Counted from the stretch's first letter, positions 1 through 9,115 are shown. The stretch is DNA of 64,000 nucleotides from CAYTTR01 sp964440805 (GCA_964440805.1 CAYTTR010000006.1:15607-79606), one strand, 5' to 3'. Translations and numbers: made by a program. The notes: generated from the sequence alone by a model not told the origin.

Positions 1-1
1 G

Positions 2-862
2 GAAAGACAGGAAGAAAAAATCACAGAAGAATTAAAAATTCTACTTCTTCCCAGGGATCCAAATGATGAAAAAAATGTGATTTTGGAAATCAGGGCTGGA
101 GCGGGAGGAGATGAAGCCAGCCTTTTTGCCCAGGATTTGTTCCGTATGTATCTGCGTTTTGCTGAAAACAAAGGATGGAAATACGAGGTTATGTCCACAA
201 GTTACTCTCCAGTGGGAGGGATTAAGGAAGTTCTGGTTAACATTCGAGGTCAAAGAGTATATTCTCAATTGAAATATGAGAGTGGTGTTCATCGAGTCCA
301 AAGAGTTCCTCAAACAGAAGCCTCCGGACGTATCCATACATCAACTGTTACTGTAGCAGTCCTTCCAGAAGCTGATGAAGTCGATGTTCATCTTGATCCT
401 AAAGATTTAAGGATAGAAGCTTTTGGGGCCTCGGGTCCTGGAGGCCAGAATGTCAACCGCAACTATACTGCTATCCGGGTTACCTATAAGCCTACAGGGA
501 TTGTAGTTTCCTGTCAGGATGAAAAATCACAGCATCGGAATAAAGAAAGGGCCTTGAAAATACTGCGCTCCCGTTTATTGGATATTGCCGAGAGAGAGCA
601 AAAAGAATTGATCGATAAGAACAGAAGAGCTCAAGTAGGTACTGGAGAAAGAAGTGAGAAAATCAGGACTTATAATTTTCCTCAGTCTCGGGTAACAGAT
701 CATCGTTTAAATCTTACTTTGCACCAGCTGGAAAGCATTTTGGACGGTGAGATGAAAGGGATAATTGAAGCCTTGAACATGCATTATCAAGCAGAAAAGC
801 TCGCTTCTTTAGAGAAAAACAACCGGTCTCCTAATTCAACCAAAGGTGTTACTATTGTCTGA
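2..862 (+). CDS. prfA: Peptide chain release factor 1 (5' end cut by window)
   Basis: RF1 recognises UAA and UAG in the ribosomal A site and triggers peptide release. The frame is open from base 2 and lacks a start because the window begins inside the gene; about 286 codons remain of a family length near 355. The catalytic GGQ tripeptide lies at 440-448 in the context SGPGGQNVN. The codon-recognition tripeptide is PQT (in RVPQTE), the PxT form of RF1 and not the SPF form of RF2. The last 17 bases overlap prmC, whose product methylates the GGQ glutamine. This pairing is conserved in many bacteria and supports the call. Confidence 0.97.
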   Translation, partial: ERQEEKITEELKILLLPRDPNDEKNVILEIRAGAGGDEASLFAQDLFRMYLRFAENKGWKYEVMSTSYSPVGGIKEVLVNIRGQRVYSQLKYESGVHRVQRVPQTEASGRIHTSTVTVAVLPEADEVDVHLDPKDLRIEAFGASGPGGQNVNRNYTAIRVTYKPTGIVVSCQDEKSQHRNKERALKILRSRLLDIAEREQKELIDKNRRAQVGTGERSEKIRTYNFPQSRVTDHRLNLTLHQLESILDGEMKGIIEALNMHYQAEKLASLEKNNRSPNSTKGVTIV

Positions 863-1700
863 TTTGAAACAACTTTTTTCCCGGGGTTGTTTCATTCTTA
901 AAAATTTGCCCTCTTTTCCATTGGAAGTCAAAGCCCTTCTTCTTGCTGCTGCCGGGATAGATGAAAAACTTTTCTTCTTGAATCCGGGATGGATTCCTTC
1001 TGAAGTTTCCAGAATAAAGTATTTTAACCTTATTTCAAAGAGAAAAAGAGGCCTTCCTCTTTCTTACTTAACGGGAGCGAAAGAATTCTGGTCTATTCCT
1101 TTTCTGGTAGGTGAGGGAGTTCTAATTCCAAGGCCGGAGACAGAGTTAGTAGTTGAGAAAGTTCTGGAAAATCTTCCACCGGGTAGAGTTTTAATAGCTG
1201 ATGTAGGGACAGGATGCGGGAATATTGCCATCTCTTTGGCGAAAGAACTTCCCCAGAGTGAAATCATAGCCATAGACATATCCAAAAAAGCGCTTTCCTG
1301 GGCTAAATTAAACGCCGGGATGCATAAGGTGAAGAATGTTTCCTTTAACAAGGGGGATCTTTTCCTTCCTTTAAAACACCAGAAACTTGAGAATCGACTG
1401 GATTGTATAATCTCCAATCCGCCCTATATTTCCAGTGATGAATGGTTAAATCTTCCTCCTGAAATCCGAAATCATGAACCTCCTGAAGCCTTGATAGGGG
1501 GAAAAAACGGCTTGAGGACTATCCAAAGGTTGATACAGGAAGCACCTTTATATTTAAAGTCAGGCGGGATTCTGATTTTTGAGATCGGGTGGAATCAGAA
1601 AAAACGGGTAGAAAACCTGTTGGCAAAGTATTGGGACGATGTGAGTTTCTTTCTTGATTTCTCCAGAATTTACAGGGTCTGTTTTGCCCGGCGAAAGTAA
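846..1700 (+). CDS. prmC: Release factor glutamine methyltransferase PrmC (HemK)
   Basis: SAM-dependent N5-glutamine methyltransferase that modifies the GGQ glutamine of RF1 and RF2. The 284-residue length is normal for the family. Visible features are the IPRPETE segment that leads into the methyltransferase domain, the SAM-binding glycine loop (DVGTGCGNIAIS), the acidic end of strand 2 (IAIDIS), and the signature NPPY that holds the substrate glutamine. The start is GTG at 846, inside the end of prfA, so the two are translationally coupled. An internal start a few codons later is possible, because no strong ribosome site precedes 846. Confidence 0.95.
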   Translation: MLLLSDLKQLFSRGCFILKNLPSFPLEVKALLLAAAGIDEKLFFLNPGWIPSEVSRIKYFNLISKRKRGLPLSYLTGAKEFWSIPFLVGEGVLIPRPETELVVEKVLENLPPGRVLIADVGTGCGNIAISLAKELPQSEIIAIDISKKALSWAKLNAGMHKVKNVSFNKGDLFLPLKHQKLENRLDCIISNPPYISSDEWLNLPPEIRNHEPPEALIGGKNGLRTIQRLIQEAPLYLKSGGILIFEIGWNQKKRVENLLAKYWDDVSFFLDFSRIYRVCFARRK

Positions 1701-1818
1701 TGCTGTAGTTCTTTTCCCTTTTTCATCCATCTTCAGGAAAAAAACAATTTTCATAATGAAATATTTTGATCAGACTTTCACTTTACAGCGGATAAAAATA
1801 TTTATTTTCAGGCAAGGT

Positions 1819-1863
1819 AAACCAGAAAAACTAAAGAAACAAAAGAAATCAAAGAAACGCTGA
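1819..1863 (+). repeat. Degenerate 9-bp tandem array (5 units, A-rich strand on +)
   Basis: Five consecutive 9-mers beginning AAAC or AAAT (AAACCAGAA, AAACTAAAG, AAACAAAAG, AAATCAAAG, AAACGCTGA) fill part of the prmC to HD-GYP gap. The unit length and A-A-A-C phase match the larger arrays at 24747 and 32532. By itself this copy would be dismissed as low-complexity sequence. Confidence 0.55.
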
Positions 1864-1934
1864 TTTGTTATTTCTTGCAGGAGTTGAATAATTAAGTTAT
1901 AAATAATGATTGACGTCAAAGAGGAGAGACGGAA

Positions 1935-3047
1935 ATGGTTGAAAATCCAAAGATCCTTCTGGTGGATGAAAATGAAAAAAGAAGAAAACTCCTGGCTGAT
2001 TTTCTTTTAAGCCTTCAGTTAGAAGTTCACCAGGTTTCATCTCTTTCAGACACCGACAATAATCTTATCGAATCCAATCATTATTCGTTGACCCTGTTTA
2101 GCCTTCATCCCTTTCAGGAACATAGTCTCAGGATGATCAAGAGCATTAAATCCTTTAATCCCAGGTTGGGAATCATTCTGCTGTCCATTCCTGAAGAACC
2201 AAAGATGGGAGTGGAGTTATTACAAAATGGTATGGTTAATCAAATTGTTGACCCTGTAAATCAGGCTGGTATTTATTCTGCAGTCAAAACTGAGCTGGAA
2301 ATGATGGATTTGCGTGAAAGAAATAATAAATTTAGAAAGAAATTACGAAAGATTAAAGCTGAACAAGAAAAAAATCTCAAAAAAGCCATGGTCCTTGAAG
2401 AAATTTATGATAGCACTCTGGAGAATCTGATGGCTGCTCTTGATTTAAGAGATGTAGAAACATTCGGGCATTCTCGGGCAGTAGCTAAGTATACTCAAGT
2501 TTTAGCCCAAATATTAGGAATAACCGAGAAAACAACTCTGGATAACATTCGTAAAGGAGCTCTTCTTCATGATGTAGGAAAAATCGCTATCCCTGATTCG
2601 ATACTTAAAAAACCAAGTCCTCTTTCCAAAGAAGAATGGGAAAAAATAAAATTACACCCGTCGCTTGGATTTGGCTTAATCAAAGAAATAAAACTGGTGA
2701 AGGAGGTTGGAAATATCATTCTTTACCATCATGAAAGATATGACGGCCAGGGTTATCCCAGCAAGCTGAATGGAAATGAAATTCCTTTGGAAGCAAGAAT
2801 TTTCGCCCTGGCAGATGCTCTTGATGCCATAACTTCGTACCGGCCCTACCGGAAGGAAAGAAATTTCCAGGAGGCTCTGAAGGAAATCCTGGAAAACAGA
2901 GCTACTCAGTTTGATCCTCAGGTAGTGGATGCTTTTTGCTCAATGGACGTGGAACGCTGGCAGAAGATTCGCTTTGAAACCACCCAGCTTATACTTGGAT
3001 TAGAAGCTTTTATGGAAGAAAAAAGAAAGTTAAAGACATCCAGTTGA
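1935..3047 (+). CDS. Pseudo-receiver plus HD-GYP domain protein (putative c-di-GMP phosphodiesterase)
   Basis: Residues 1-120 resemble a response-regulator receiver: KILLVDENEKRR carries an acidic pair, but the usual phosphoacceptor aspartate is absent (LTLFSLHP occupies that strand). A charged linker around 125-160 looks helical. The C-terminal half is HD-GYP: HSRAVAKYT, the HD pair at about His212-Asp213 (LLHDVGKI), HH at about 265-266 followed by ERYDGQGYP, and FALADALDAITS. All metal-ligand motifs of the family are visible, so hydrolysis of c-di-GMP is expected. RBS GAGGAG precedes the ATG. A coiled-coil protein and a diguanylate cyclase follow. Phosphate control through the receiver is unlikely; protein binding is more plausible. 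Confidence 0.88.
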   Translation: MVENPKILLVDENEKRRKLLADFLLSLQLEVHQVSSLSDTDNNLIESNHYSLTLFSLHPFQEHSLRMIKSIKSFNPRLGIILLSIPEEPKMGVELLQNGMVNQIVDPVNQAGIYSAVKTELEMMDLRERNNKFRKKLRKIKAEQEKNLKKAMVLEEIYDSTLENLMAALDLRDVETFGHSRAVAKYTQVLAQILGITEKTTLDNIRKGALLHDVGKIAIPDSILKKPSPLSKEEWEKIKLHPSLGFGLIKEIKLVKEVGNIILYHHERYDGQGYPSKLNGNEIPLEARIFALADALDAITSYRPYRKERNFQEALKEILENRATQFDPQVVDAFCSMDVERWQKIRFETTQLILGLEAFMEEKRKLKTSS

Positions 3048-3057
3048 TATTCTTTGC

Positions 3058-3075
3058 CTCACCTTTAGAGGTGAG
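3058..3075 (+). other. Perfect 7-bp hairpin after the HD-GYP gene
   Basis: CTCACCT, loop TTAG, AGGTGAG. No T-run follows, so this is not a classical intrinsic terminator on the plus strand; it may stabilise the 3' end of the upstream mRNA. Confidence 0.4.
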
Positions 3076-3176
3076 ATGGGAAATACAAATATCCCCCTCC
3101 AATTCGTCTCGAGAGGCTATTGTCAGAAAAAATTGTTTTTGCCATTATAATCACTGTTTTGGATAAAAGGGTTATC

Positions 3177-3205
3177 TTGACATGAAAAAAGTAACAAGAT
3201 AGGAT
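3177..3205 (+). promoter_or_regulatory. Sigma-70-like promoter for the coiled-coil gene
   Basis: TTGACA at 3177-3182, a 17-bp spacer, then TAGGAT at 3200-3205, about 28 bp before the ATG at 3234. A strong ribosome site (AAGGAG) lies between. This gives the coiled-coil gene its own promoter, separate from the HD-GYP gene. Confidence 0.55.
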
Positions 3206-3233
3206 ATTTGTTAAAGGGGAAGGAGAACTAATT

Positions 3234-4544
3234 ATGAACAAACAAAATAATCATCCCCGCGATTCCTCGTCAATTATCGAAGAAATCGAGTCTCAACTGG
3301 AAGAAATTCTAATTAAAAGAAAGGGATCTATAGAAAAAGAACTTGAAGAAAATATAAAAAGAGAACAGGAAGAAGCGCAAAATAAAATCAAAGCCATAGA
3401 AACAGAACTTAATGAAGAAAAAGAATTTTTAGGGAATTATCGGAGCACTTTTCTTGAATATGAAAAGCGGAAAATGGAAATAAAGGAAAAAATTAAAGAG
3501 CACCTTTCAAAGGCCATTGAATTCCAAGGAAAAATTGAAACAATGACCGCCCAAACTATGGAAGAATTGAAAGTAGTCAGTGAGCTTAATCAAGAACTGG
3601 AAAAAATTCACAACGAAAACCTGGAACAAGCAGGTTCTTTGAAGAAAACCTTAGAAGAAAAGTATGGTATTGTAACCGAAGTTCCAGAAAGCAACGGAGA
3701 TGAAGATGTTGGCCTTGACCTCCAGCGAGAGCTAATAAAACTTAGAAAAATAAAAGAATTATTGGAAACAAATGAAGAAATAATCGAAGAAAAAACCGAA
3801 TTAAAGGAATCAAGTGAAGAAGCTGCATATGAACGTGAAGAAGAGCTCGGGCAGGAAAGTCAAGAAGAAATTCCTATTAAAAGTTCAGAAGAACAACAAC
3901 CAACGGAAAGATTGACAGAAGATAAAACCTCAGAAGATTCGGTTGAGGAAGAAGAAACCGAAAAAGAGAAAGTTGAAAGTAAATCCTTTGACAAAGAAGA
4001 AGAGCCTTTTTCAGAAAAAATTGAAGAGGAGAAGCCGGCCTCTAACCTTGATGATATTCTCCAAAATATCGAATCCTTTAAAAAAACTGAAAGTATCGAA
4101 GGTAATGGAAAACTTGTTTACTATGAGAATCAAGGAGAAGTTATTCTTGACGCAGAATTCATTGTTTCCAAAATGAACGAGTGTGTTGAAGAAGCCAAAA
4201 AGTCTTATGTGAAATTATCTCAGGTAGAATCTCCTCGGGAACAATTCTTTGTCAAGCAGGATATCATAAGGTTTCAAGAAATTCTGCGCAAACTCGTTTT
4301 GAGTTATGTTGAGCTTTGTGAAAAACAGTCTTGCCGCCTCCCTGATTACACTACGGAAATTATTAATCCGGATGTACTCAAGGATATTCTGGAAAGAGTT
4401 ACTCTTGGTAATTGGAGCAATCAAGAGGATTTTGCTGCCTTTGATATGTATTCCCGTCAATTACGAAATAATTTTAATATCAAGCTTACTCCTCCAAATG
4501 AATATTTAAAATCTGTTCTTGAACAATTAAAAAGTTCATCATGA
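3234..4544 (+). CDS. Acidic coiled-coil protein of unknown function
   Basis: I do not recognise this 436-residue protein. Residues about 10-150 are Glu/Lys-rich with heptad-like spacing, consistent with a long coiled coil. Residues about 175-280 are extremely acidic and low-complexity (runs of E, with S, K and T), probably disordered. From about 285 to the end the composition becomes globular, with two cysteines (ELCEKQSCRLPDY) and a mixed helical end. There is no signal peptide or membrane segment, so it is probably cytoplasmic. Start ATG follows AAGGAG and a good promoter. It lies between an HD-GYP protein and a convergent diguanylate cyclase, so a scaffold or effector role in c-di-GMP signalling is possible, but that is position-based inference only. 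Confidence 0.75.
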   Translation: MNKQNNHPRDSSSIIEEIESQLEEILIKRKGSIEKELEENIKREQEEAQNKIKAIETELNEEKEFLGNYRSTFLEYEKRKMEIKEKIKEHLSKAIEFQGKIETMTAQTMEELKVVSELNQELEKIHNENLEQAGSLKKTLEEKYGIVTEVPESNGDEDVGLDLQRELIKLRKIKELLETNEEIIEEKTELKESSEEAAYEREEELGQESQEEIPIKSSEEQQPTERLTEDKTSEDSVEEEETEKEKVESKSFDKEEEPFSEKIEEEKPASNLDDILQNIESFKKTESIEGNGKLVYYENQGEVILDAEFIVSKMNECVEEAKKSYVKLSQVESPREQFFVKQDIIRFQEILRKLVLSYVELCEKQSCRLPDYTTEIINPDVLKDILERVTLGNWSNQEDFAAFDMYSRQLRNNFNIKLTPPNEYLKSVLEQLKSSS

Positions 4545-4587
4545 ATATGATACTTCTGATTTTGTCAAATAAAGAATATGGTTCTGG

Positions 4588-6687
4588 TCAAGAATAACGA
4601 GAAGGGGACAGGTTTAGAGAGTTGAAATATTCTTGAAGCAATTGCTTATCTTTGAAAGAAAGTTCATTGAATTCAATTCCTGATAAATAATTGGTAAAAA
4701 GAATTCCTTCGCCTTTTTCTGTATAAATCACGTTGGCTTTGCACTGACAGGCTTTTTTTCCCAGGATAAGAATAACATCCAGAGTATCGTGAGTAGAGAG
4801 GGGGATTTCGGAGCTTATTTTTGCTCCTCCAGTGCTTAGGTTAATGGTTTTTGATATTTTTTGGATGCCATCTTTGCGGTAAATAAGAAGGGTAGAAGTG
4901 TAATATCTCCTGTGATTTCTCCTCTCTTGTTCCACTTTTTTTTCCTTGTGGGAAATGTTTGAAATTTCTGGAGAAGATTTATTGTTTCTTACATAAAGGC
5001 AGATTTTGTTCTTTTTTGTATTTTTCAGGGGTACTTGTTCGCCTTGAAGAGTGGATTTTTTTCCTTTGGCTTCAGCCATGGCTAAATCGGCCTCATTGGC
5101 TAATTTTTTCAGGTCATTTTTGGTAAAATCTTTGGAATCAGGAAGGTTTGAACGGCTGAAACAAGTTACTCCGAAGCTCATGGTTAGGTTGTTTTTGGGT
5201 TGGAATTCCTGGAGATCAAAATAGAACTCTTCTACATTCTTCCGAATACGTTCTGTAAATGCCATAGCTTCCTCTGGGGTTTTTATGCCGGTCAGGAAGA
5301 AAAGAAATTCTTCCCCACCATACCGGCAAAGAAGGTCTTCATCTCTTATTGATGATTTGAGGACTCTGGCAAGTTCACGGAGCACCCGGTTGCCGGCTTC
5401 ATGACCGTTTCTGTCATTGTAATTTTTAAACCAATCTACATCTCCCATGACCAGGGCATAGGTTGAGTTTTCCTGGCGTCTTTTACTTTCGCTTTTAATT
5501 TTCTGGATTATTTTTTCAAAAAAAGGATCAGGCCGGAGTAAACCGGTCAACGGGTCATATTGAATTAAATTCAATTTAGAAATGGCGATGGCAATGTGTT
5601 CACATAACCGGCGTAGAATCTGTTGGTCTTCAAGGGTGAATCCTTCATCTTTGTTCCGGTTGAGGGGGATTTTGTTATAAGCTTCCAGAACTCCTATAAT
5701 TTCTTCATCATGTCTAATAGGAACGCTAAGCAGGTTTTTTAGAGTATAACCTAATTGGTTTATATACCTTACCGATAGACGTTTATCAAAAAAAGATTCT
5801 GTAGAATTTACCTCGGCTCCATTCCGGACTGTAAAGGCTGCGTAATCCTGAGAATCAAGGAGGACGATATGCTTGGAGATATCCGGATAAGAAAGGACAT
5901 TGTTATTCCAGACCAAAGGTTTTAGGTACTTTCCCATGCTTTCGCTTGTTTCCAGTATGTAAAGAGAAATGCCCTGTGAACGGATGATACCCTTAATGTC
6001 GTAAACGACATCGAGCAAACTGGTCACATCATTGGCTTTGTAGAGCTTTTTGAGGGTTTGTTCGATTTTTTGTTTTTCCTTCTTGAACCAGATATACTTT
6101 GATTCAATTGAAATTCTTTTTTCTATTTCCTTGACCACTGATTCAGATATAGCATCTTTGATTTCTTTTATCTGGAAATAAGCTTCTTTGAGTTCCACTT
6201 CTTGGCGTTCTATAATCCGGTGAAGAGATTCGATTTCCCGCAGTAACAAGGAGTGTTCAATAGCTCTTTGAGCGGCTTTTTGAAAAGATAAGGCATGTTT
6301 TTCAATTAGAGGAAATGGATGTATATCTGCGAAGCGTCGAGATGGCCATCCAAAAAGGACGTCCTTGAGTTCCTGTTCGATTACTCCTGTTATTAGAAAA
6401 CTTGTTTCTTTCCTGAAATAACCCTTCAATTTGGAGTAGTCTCCCAACGTGAAGTCCGCAATTACTAAATTAATGTCCTCTTTTTTAGCCAGGGGCAGGG
6501 CTTCTTCCAGGGAGCCGGCTTCAAAAACTTCTCCCATTGACTGGCAGAATTTGGAAATGGTTCCTCTTTCTTCTTTGTCCGGGATAAGAATAAGAATTTT
6601 CACAGAATCAAAATTTCGACGCTGAATGGAACTATTAGGCTTGAAAAGAGGAAGGTTGATTTTATCTTCTTTTTTAAATTGTTCCAA
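4588..6687 (-). CDS. Diguanylate cyclase: REC-like, GAF, GGDEF and PilZ domains
   Basis: A 699-residue putative c-di-GMP synthase that also carries a c-di-GMP binding domain. In order: a receiver-like segment (about 27-150, VKILILIPDKEE and DINLVIADFTLG), a coiled coil (about 155-225), a GAF-like domain (about 230-380), GGDEF (about 390-550) with an intact GGEEF active-site loop, DVDWFKNYND upstream, and the inhibitory RxxD (RDED) five residues before it, then a PilZ domain near 600-695 with RRNHRR and NLSTGG. Joining synthesis and binding in one chain suggests local feedback or output control. It is convergent with the coiled-coil gene. The REC part could also be a degenerate fold without phosphorylation. 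Confidence 0.9.
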   Translation of the reverse strand: MEQFKKEDKINLPLFKPNSSIQRRNFDSVKILILIPDKEERGTISKFCQSMGEVFEAGSLEEALPLAKKEDINLVIADFTLGDYSKLKGYFRKETSFLITGVIEQELKDVLFGWPSRRFADIHPFPLIEKHALSFQKAAQRAIEHSLLLREIESLHRIIERQEVELKEAYFQIKEIKDAISESVVKEIEKRISIESKYIWFKKEKQKIEQTLKKLYKANDVTSLLDVVYDIKGIIRSQGISLYILETSESMGKYLKPLVWNNNVLSYPDISKHIVLLDSQDYAAFTVRNGAEVNSTESFFDKRLSVRYINQLGYTLKNLLSVPIRHDEEIIGVLEAYNKIPLNRNKDEGFTLEDQQILRRLCEHIAIAISKLNLIQYDPLTGLLRPDPFFEKIIQKIKSESKRRQENSTYALVMGDVDWFKNYNDRNGHEAGNRVLRELARVLKSSIRDEDLLCRYGGEEFLFFLTGIKTPEEAMAFTERIRKNVEEFYFDLQEFQPKNNLTMSFGVTCFSRSNLPDSKDFTKNDLKKLANEADLAMAEAKGKKSTLQGEQVPLKNTKKNKICLYVRNNKSSPEISNISHKEKKVEQERRNHRRYYTSTLLIYRKDGIQKISKTINLSTGGAKISSEIPLSTHDTLDVILILGKKACQCKANVIYTEKGEGILFTNYLSGIEFNELSFKDKQLLQEYFNSLNLSPSRYS

Positions 6688-6888
6688 ACTAAGCTTGCTC
6701 CTGAATATTTCTTATTTTATCTACCATTGAATCATGATTACAAGATTTTTTGTGATAATTTTATACTTTTTTTTTGAATAAGGTCAATAAGTTCTCAAAA
6801 TTCATAAGAATTGATTATATTTAATTTTTTCTGACGGTATGATAACATTTTTAACACACTGCAGTTTAAATTTTAGAGGAGGAGAAAA

Positions 6889-8556
6889 TTGAACTCTCAC
6901 AATAATTTTTCCTCAACCCCAATCCAATCTCCCAGAGGAACTAAACTCAATACAAAAGGATGGTCGCAAGAGGGAGCTCTTCGTATGTTAATGAACAACC
7001 TGGATCCGGAAGTTGGAGAAAAGCCGGATGAATTAATAGTCTATGGCGGAACCGGAAAAGCTGCCCGTAATTGGCAATGCTATAGGGCCATTGTGGAAAG
7101 TTTGAGAGTCCTTGAGAGTGATGAAACTCTGGTGGTTCAATCAGGCAAACCAGTAGCTGTCTTCAAGACACATCCCATAGCGCCGAGAGTATTGATTTCC
7201 AATGCCATGATTGTTCCTCAATGGGCAACCTGGGATGAATTCCGGCGCTTAGAAGCCAAAGGACTAACCATGTACGGACAAATGACTGCCGGCAGCTGGA
7301 TTTATATAGGAACTCAAGGAATTCTTCAGGGGACATATGAGACTTTGGCCGCGGTAGCCCGGAAACATTTCGGAGATTCCTTGAAAGGGAAACTGGTCTT
7401 TTCTGCAGGGCTGGGTGGAATGGGGGGCGCTCAACCCCTGGCTGTAACAATGAATGAAGGAGTTGCCATTATTGTTGAGGTTGATAAAGAAAGAATCCGG
7501 AGACGTTTGAAAACCGGTTATGTTAATACCATGGTTGAAAATCTGGATAAAGCCCTGCAGTTGGCTTTTGAAGCCAAGAAAAAAGAACAGCCCTTTTCCA
7601 TAGCCCTTCTTGGAAATGCAGCGGATGTAGTTCCAGAGCTTGTTCGCCGGGAAATAATTCCAGATGTCCTGACAGATCAAACCTCGGCCCATGATGAGCT
7701 AAACGGCTATGTTCCTCATGGTCTTCCTTATGAAGAAGCTTTGGCGTTGCGGAAGGAAAATACCGAGGAATACACCAAACGGGCTTACCAATCCATGTCT
7801 GTTCATATGGAAGCCATGCTTGAGCTCCAGAAGAGAGGAGCAGTGGCTTTTGATTACGGTAACAATATCAGAGGACAGGCACAAAAGGCTGGGGTAAAAG
7901 ATGCTTTTAATATTCCGGGTTTTGTTCCAGAGTATATCCGGCCGCTTTTCTGTCTGGGAAAAGGACCTTTCAGGTGGGCCGCTCTTTCCGGTGATCCCCG
8001 GGATATTTTGACCACTGATGAAGCAGTACTTAAAGAGTTTCCTGATGATGTTGTTTTATCCCGGTGGATTAGAAAAGCTCAAAAACAAGTAAAGTTTCAG
8101 GGATTGCCTTCCCGGATATGCTGGCTGGGATATGGAGAAAGAGCCAAGTTTGGCTCAATTATAAACTTCTTAGTCAGAAGAGGGAAAATAAGCGCTCCCA
8201 TAGTCATCGGCCGTGATCACTTGGACACTGGTTCAGTAGCCTCACCCAACAGAGAAACAGAAGGCATGAAAGACGGTTCAGATGCAATCGCAGATTGGCC
8301 CATACTTAATGCTTTACTTAATGCTGTTTGTGGAGCCTCATGGGTTTCCGTCCATCATGGAGGAGGTGTGGGAATTGGATTGTCAATTCATGCGGGAATG
8401 GTTATTGTGGCTGATGGAGAGAAGCAAACTGAGTCAAGACTGGAAAGAGTTTTGACTGTTGATCCAGGACTTGGAATAGTTAGACATGCTGATGCCGGTT
8501 ACTCTGAGGCCATAGAGTTTGCTAAACAAAATAAAATAAAAATTCCCATGCTTTAA
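6889..8556 (+). CDS. hutU: Urocanate hydratase
   Basis: Converts urocanate to imidazolone-5-propionate, the second step of histidine degradation, using tightly bound NAD+. The 555-residue length is typical. Recognisable blocks are YGGTGKAARNW near the N-terminus, the glycine-rich nucleotide-binding stretch GLGGMGGAQPLAVT, DQTSAHDELNGY, GKGPFRWAALSGDPRDI, and HHGGGVGIG near the end. The start is TTG at 6889, chosen because GAGGAGGA ends about 7 bases upstream and no ATG lies between. Histidase, imidazolonepropionase and a formimidoyl-handling enzyme are not adjacent, so the rest of the pathway must be elsewhere or absent. Confidence 0.97.
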   Translation: MNSHNNFSSTPIQSPRGTKLNTKGWSQEGALRMLMNNLDPEVGEKPDELIVYGGTGKAARNWQCYRAIVESLRVLESDETLVVQSGKPVAVFKTHPIAPRVLISNAMIVPQWATWDEFRRLEAKGLTMYGQMTAGSWIYIGTQGILQGTYETLAAVARKHFGDSLKGKLVFSAGLGGMGGAQPLAVTMNEGVAIIVEVDKERIRRRLKTGYVNTMVENLDKALQLAFEAKKKEQPFSIALLGNAADVVPELVRREIIPDVLTDQTSAHDELNGYVPHGLPYEEALALRKENTEEYTKRAYQSMSVHMEAMLELQKRGAVAFDYGNNIRGQAQKAGVKDAFNIPGFVPEYIRPLFCLGKGPFRWAALSGDPRDILTTDEAVLKEFPDDVVLSRWIRKAQKQVKFQGLPSRICWLGYGERAKFGSIINFLVRRGKISAPIVIGRDHLDTGSVASPNRETEGMKDGSDAIADWPILNALLNAVCGASWVSVHHGGGVGIGLSIHAGMVIVADGEKQTESRLERVLTVDPGLGIVRHADAGYSEAIEFAKQNKIKIPML

Positions 8557-8947
8557 TTTTTCCGGCTATAAAAAGCGGCTTAATCATTTACGAAGTGGCT
8601 GATATCATGAACAATATAACCGGGGCTGTAAAATAGGCTCATTCTGATTTTTGTCCCAAATTGGAAGAAGTAATAGCCGGAATGGACTTCATTTCCATTT
8701 GGAGCTGAAAAAACAAGAGGAAAACCGGATGATTGCTTCTGATGGAAATCTTTCCGAAGAAGCCCTCAAGTTAATTGGTGGTATTTGCAAATTCGCAGGT
8801 GTTCTGACTGCCTTAGGAAACATGACAATGGAACTGAACTATTAATAAAAAAGACTGTTTCCTCCAGCAGCCTTGATTTGTGAATAATCCAGGTAAATTA
8901 AATTTTATCTGCAACGAAATAGTTGAGCTATATTTTTTAAAAAAATC
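8557..8947. other. Gap after hutU: possible decayed coding remnant and a solitary element-A end
   Basis: From 8592 a frame reads codon-like sequence (EVADIMNNITGAVK), meets TAG at 8634-8636, and continues (AHSDFCPKLEEVIAGMDF) before further stops. A 64-codon frame at 8651-8845 has no convincing ribosome site or recognisable domain. The stretch could be a gene remnant, but I cannot name the family. At 8878-8895, TGTGAATAATCCAGGTA matches one terminus of repeat A. Confidence 0.3.
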
Positions 8948-8975
8948 TTGAAATTATCATTCTTTATGCTATAAT
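8948..8975 (+). promoter_or_regulatory. Promoter-like TTGAAA-16-TATAAT facing a hairpin
   Basis: TTGAAA at 8948-8953 and TATAAT at 8970-8975 with a 16-bp spacer and a TG two bases upstream of the -10. Transcription would start near 8982, where a terminator-like hairpin begins at once. No gene follows on this strand. Confidence 0.45.
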
Positions 8976-8981
8976 AAAATC

Positions 8982-9014
8982 AAATCTTGTCGTGCTGGCT
9001 GGGCAAGATTTTTT
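8982..9014. terminator. Intrinsic-terminator-like hairpin
   Basis: AAATCTTG (8982-8989) pairs with CAAGATTT (9004-9011), with six T's at 9009-9014 on the plus strand. On the minus strand the same stem is followed by a looser T-rich stretch, so it may also end transcripts of the NIF3-like gene, whose stop is at 9116. Confidence 0.5.
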
Positions 9015-9115
9015 GATACCCTCCTTCATTATCCCCTTTTTGCTTATTTCCCCATATCCAAACAGCCAGCATCCTCTTTTTTATTATTTTTCCTGATTGA
9101 AAATCTATTTTGTCC

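Noticed and set aside
6811..6843. hutU promoter TTGATT / TATGAT
   Set aside because: The spacer is 21 bases, too long for a normal promoter.
8651..8845. 64-codon frame after hutU
   Set aside because: No ribosome site, no domain and it overlaps another stop-broken frame; kept only as possible remnant sequence.
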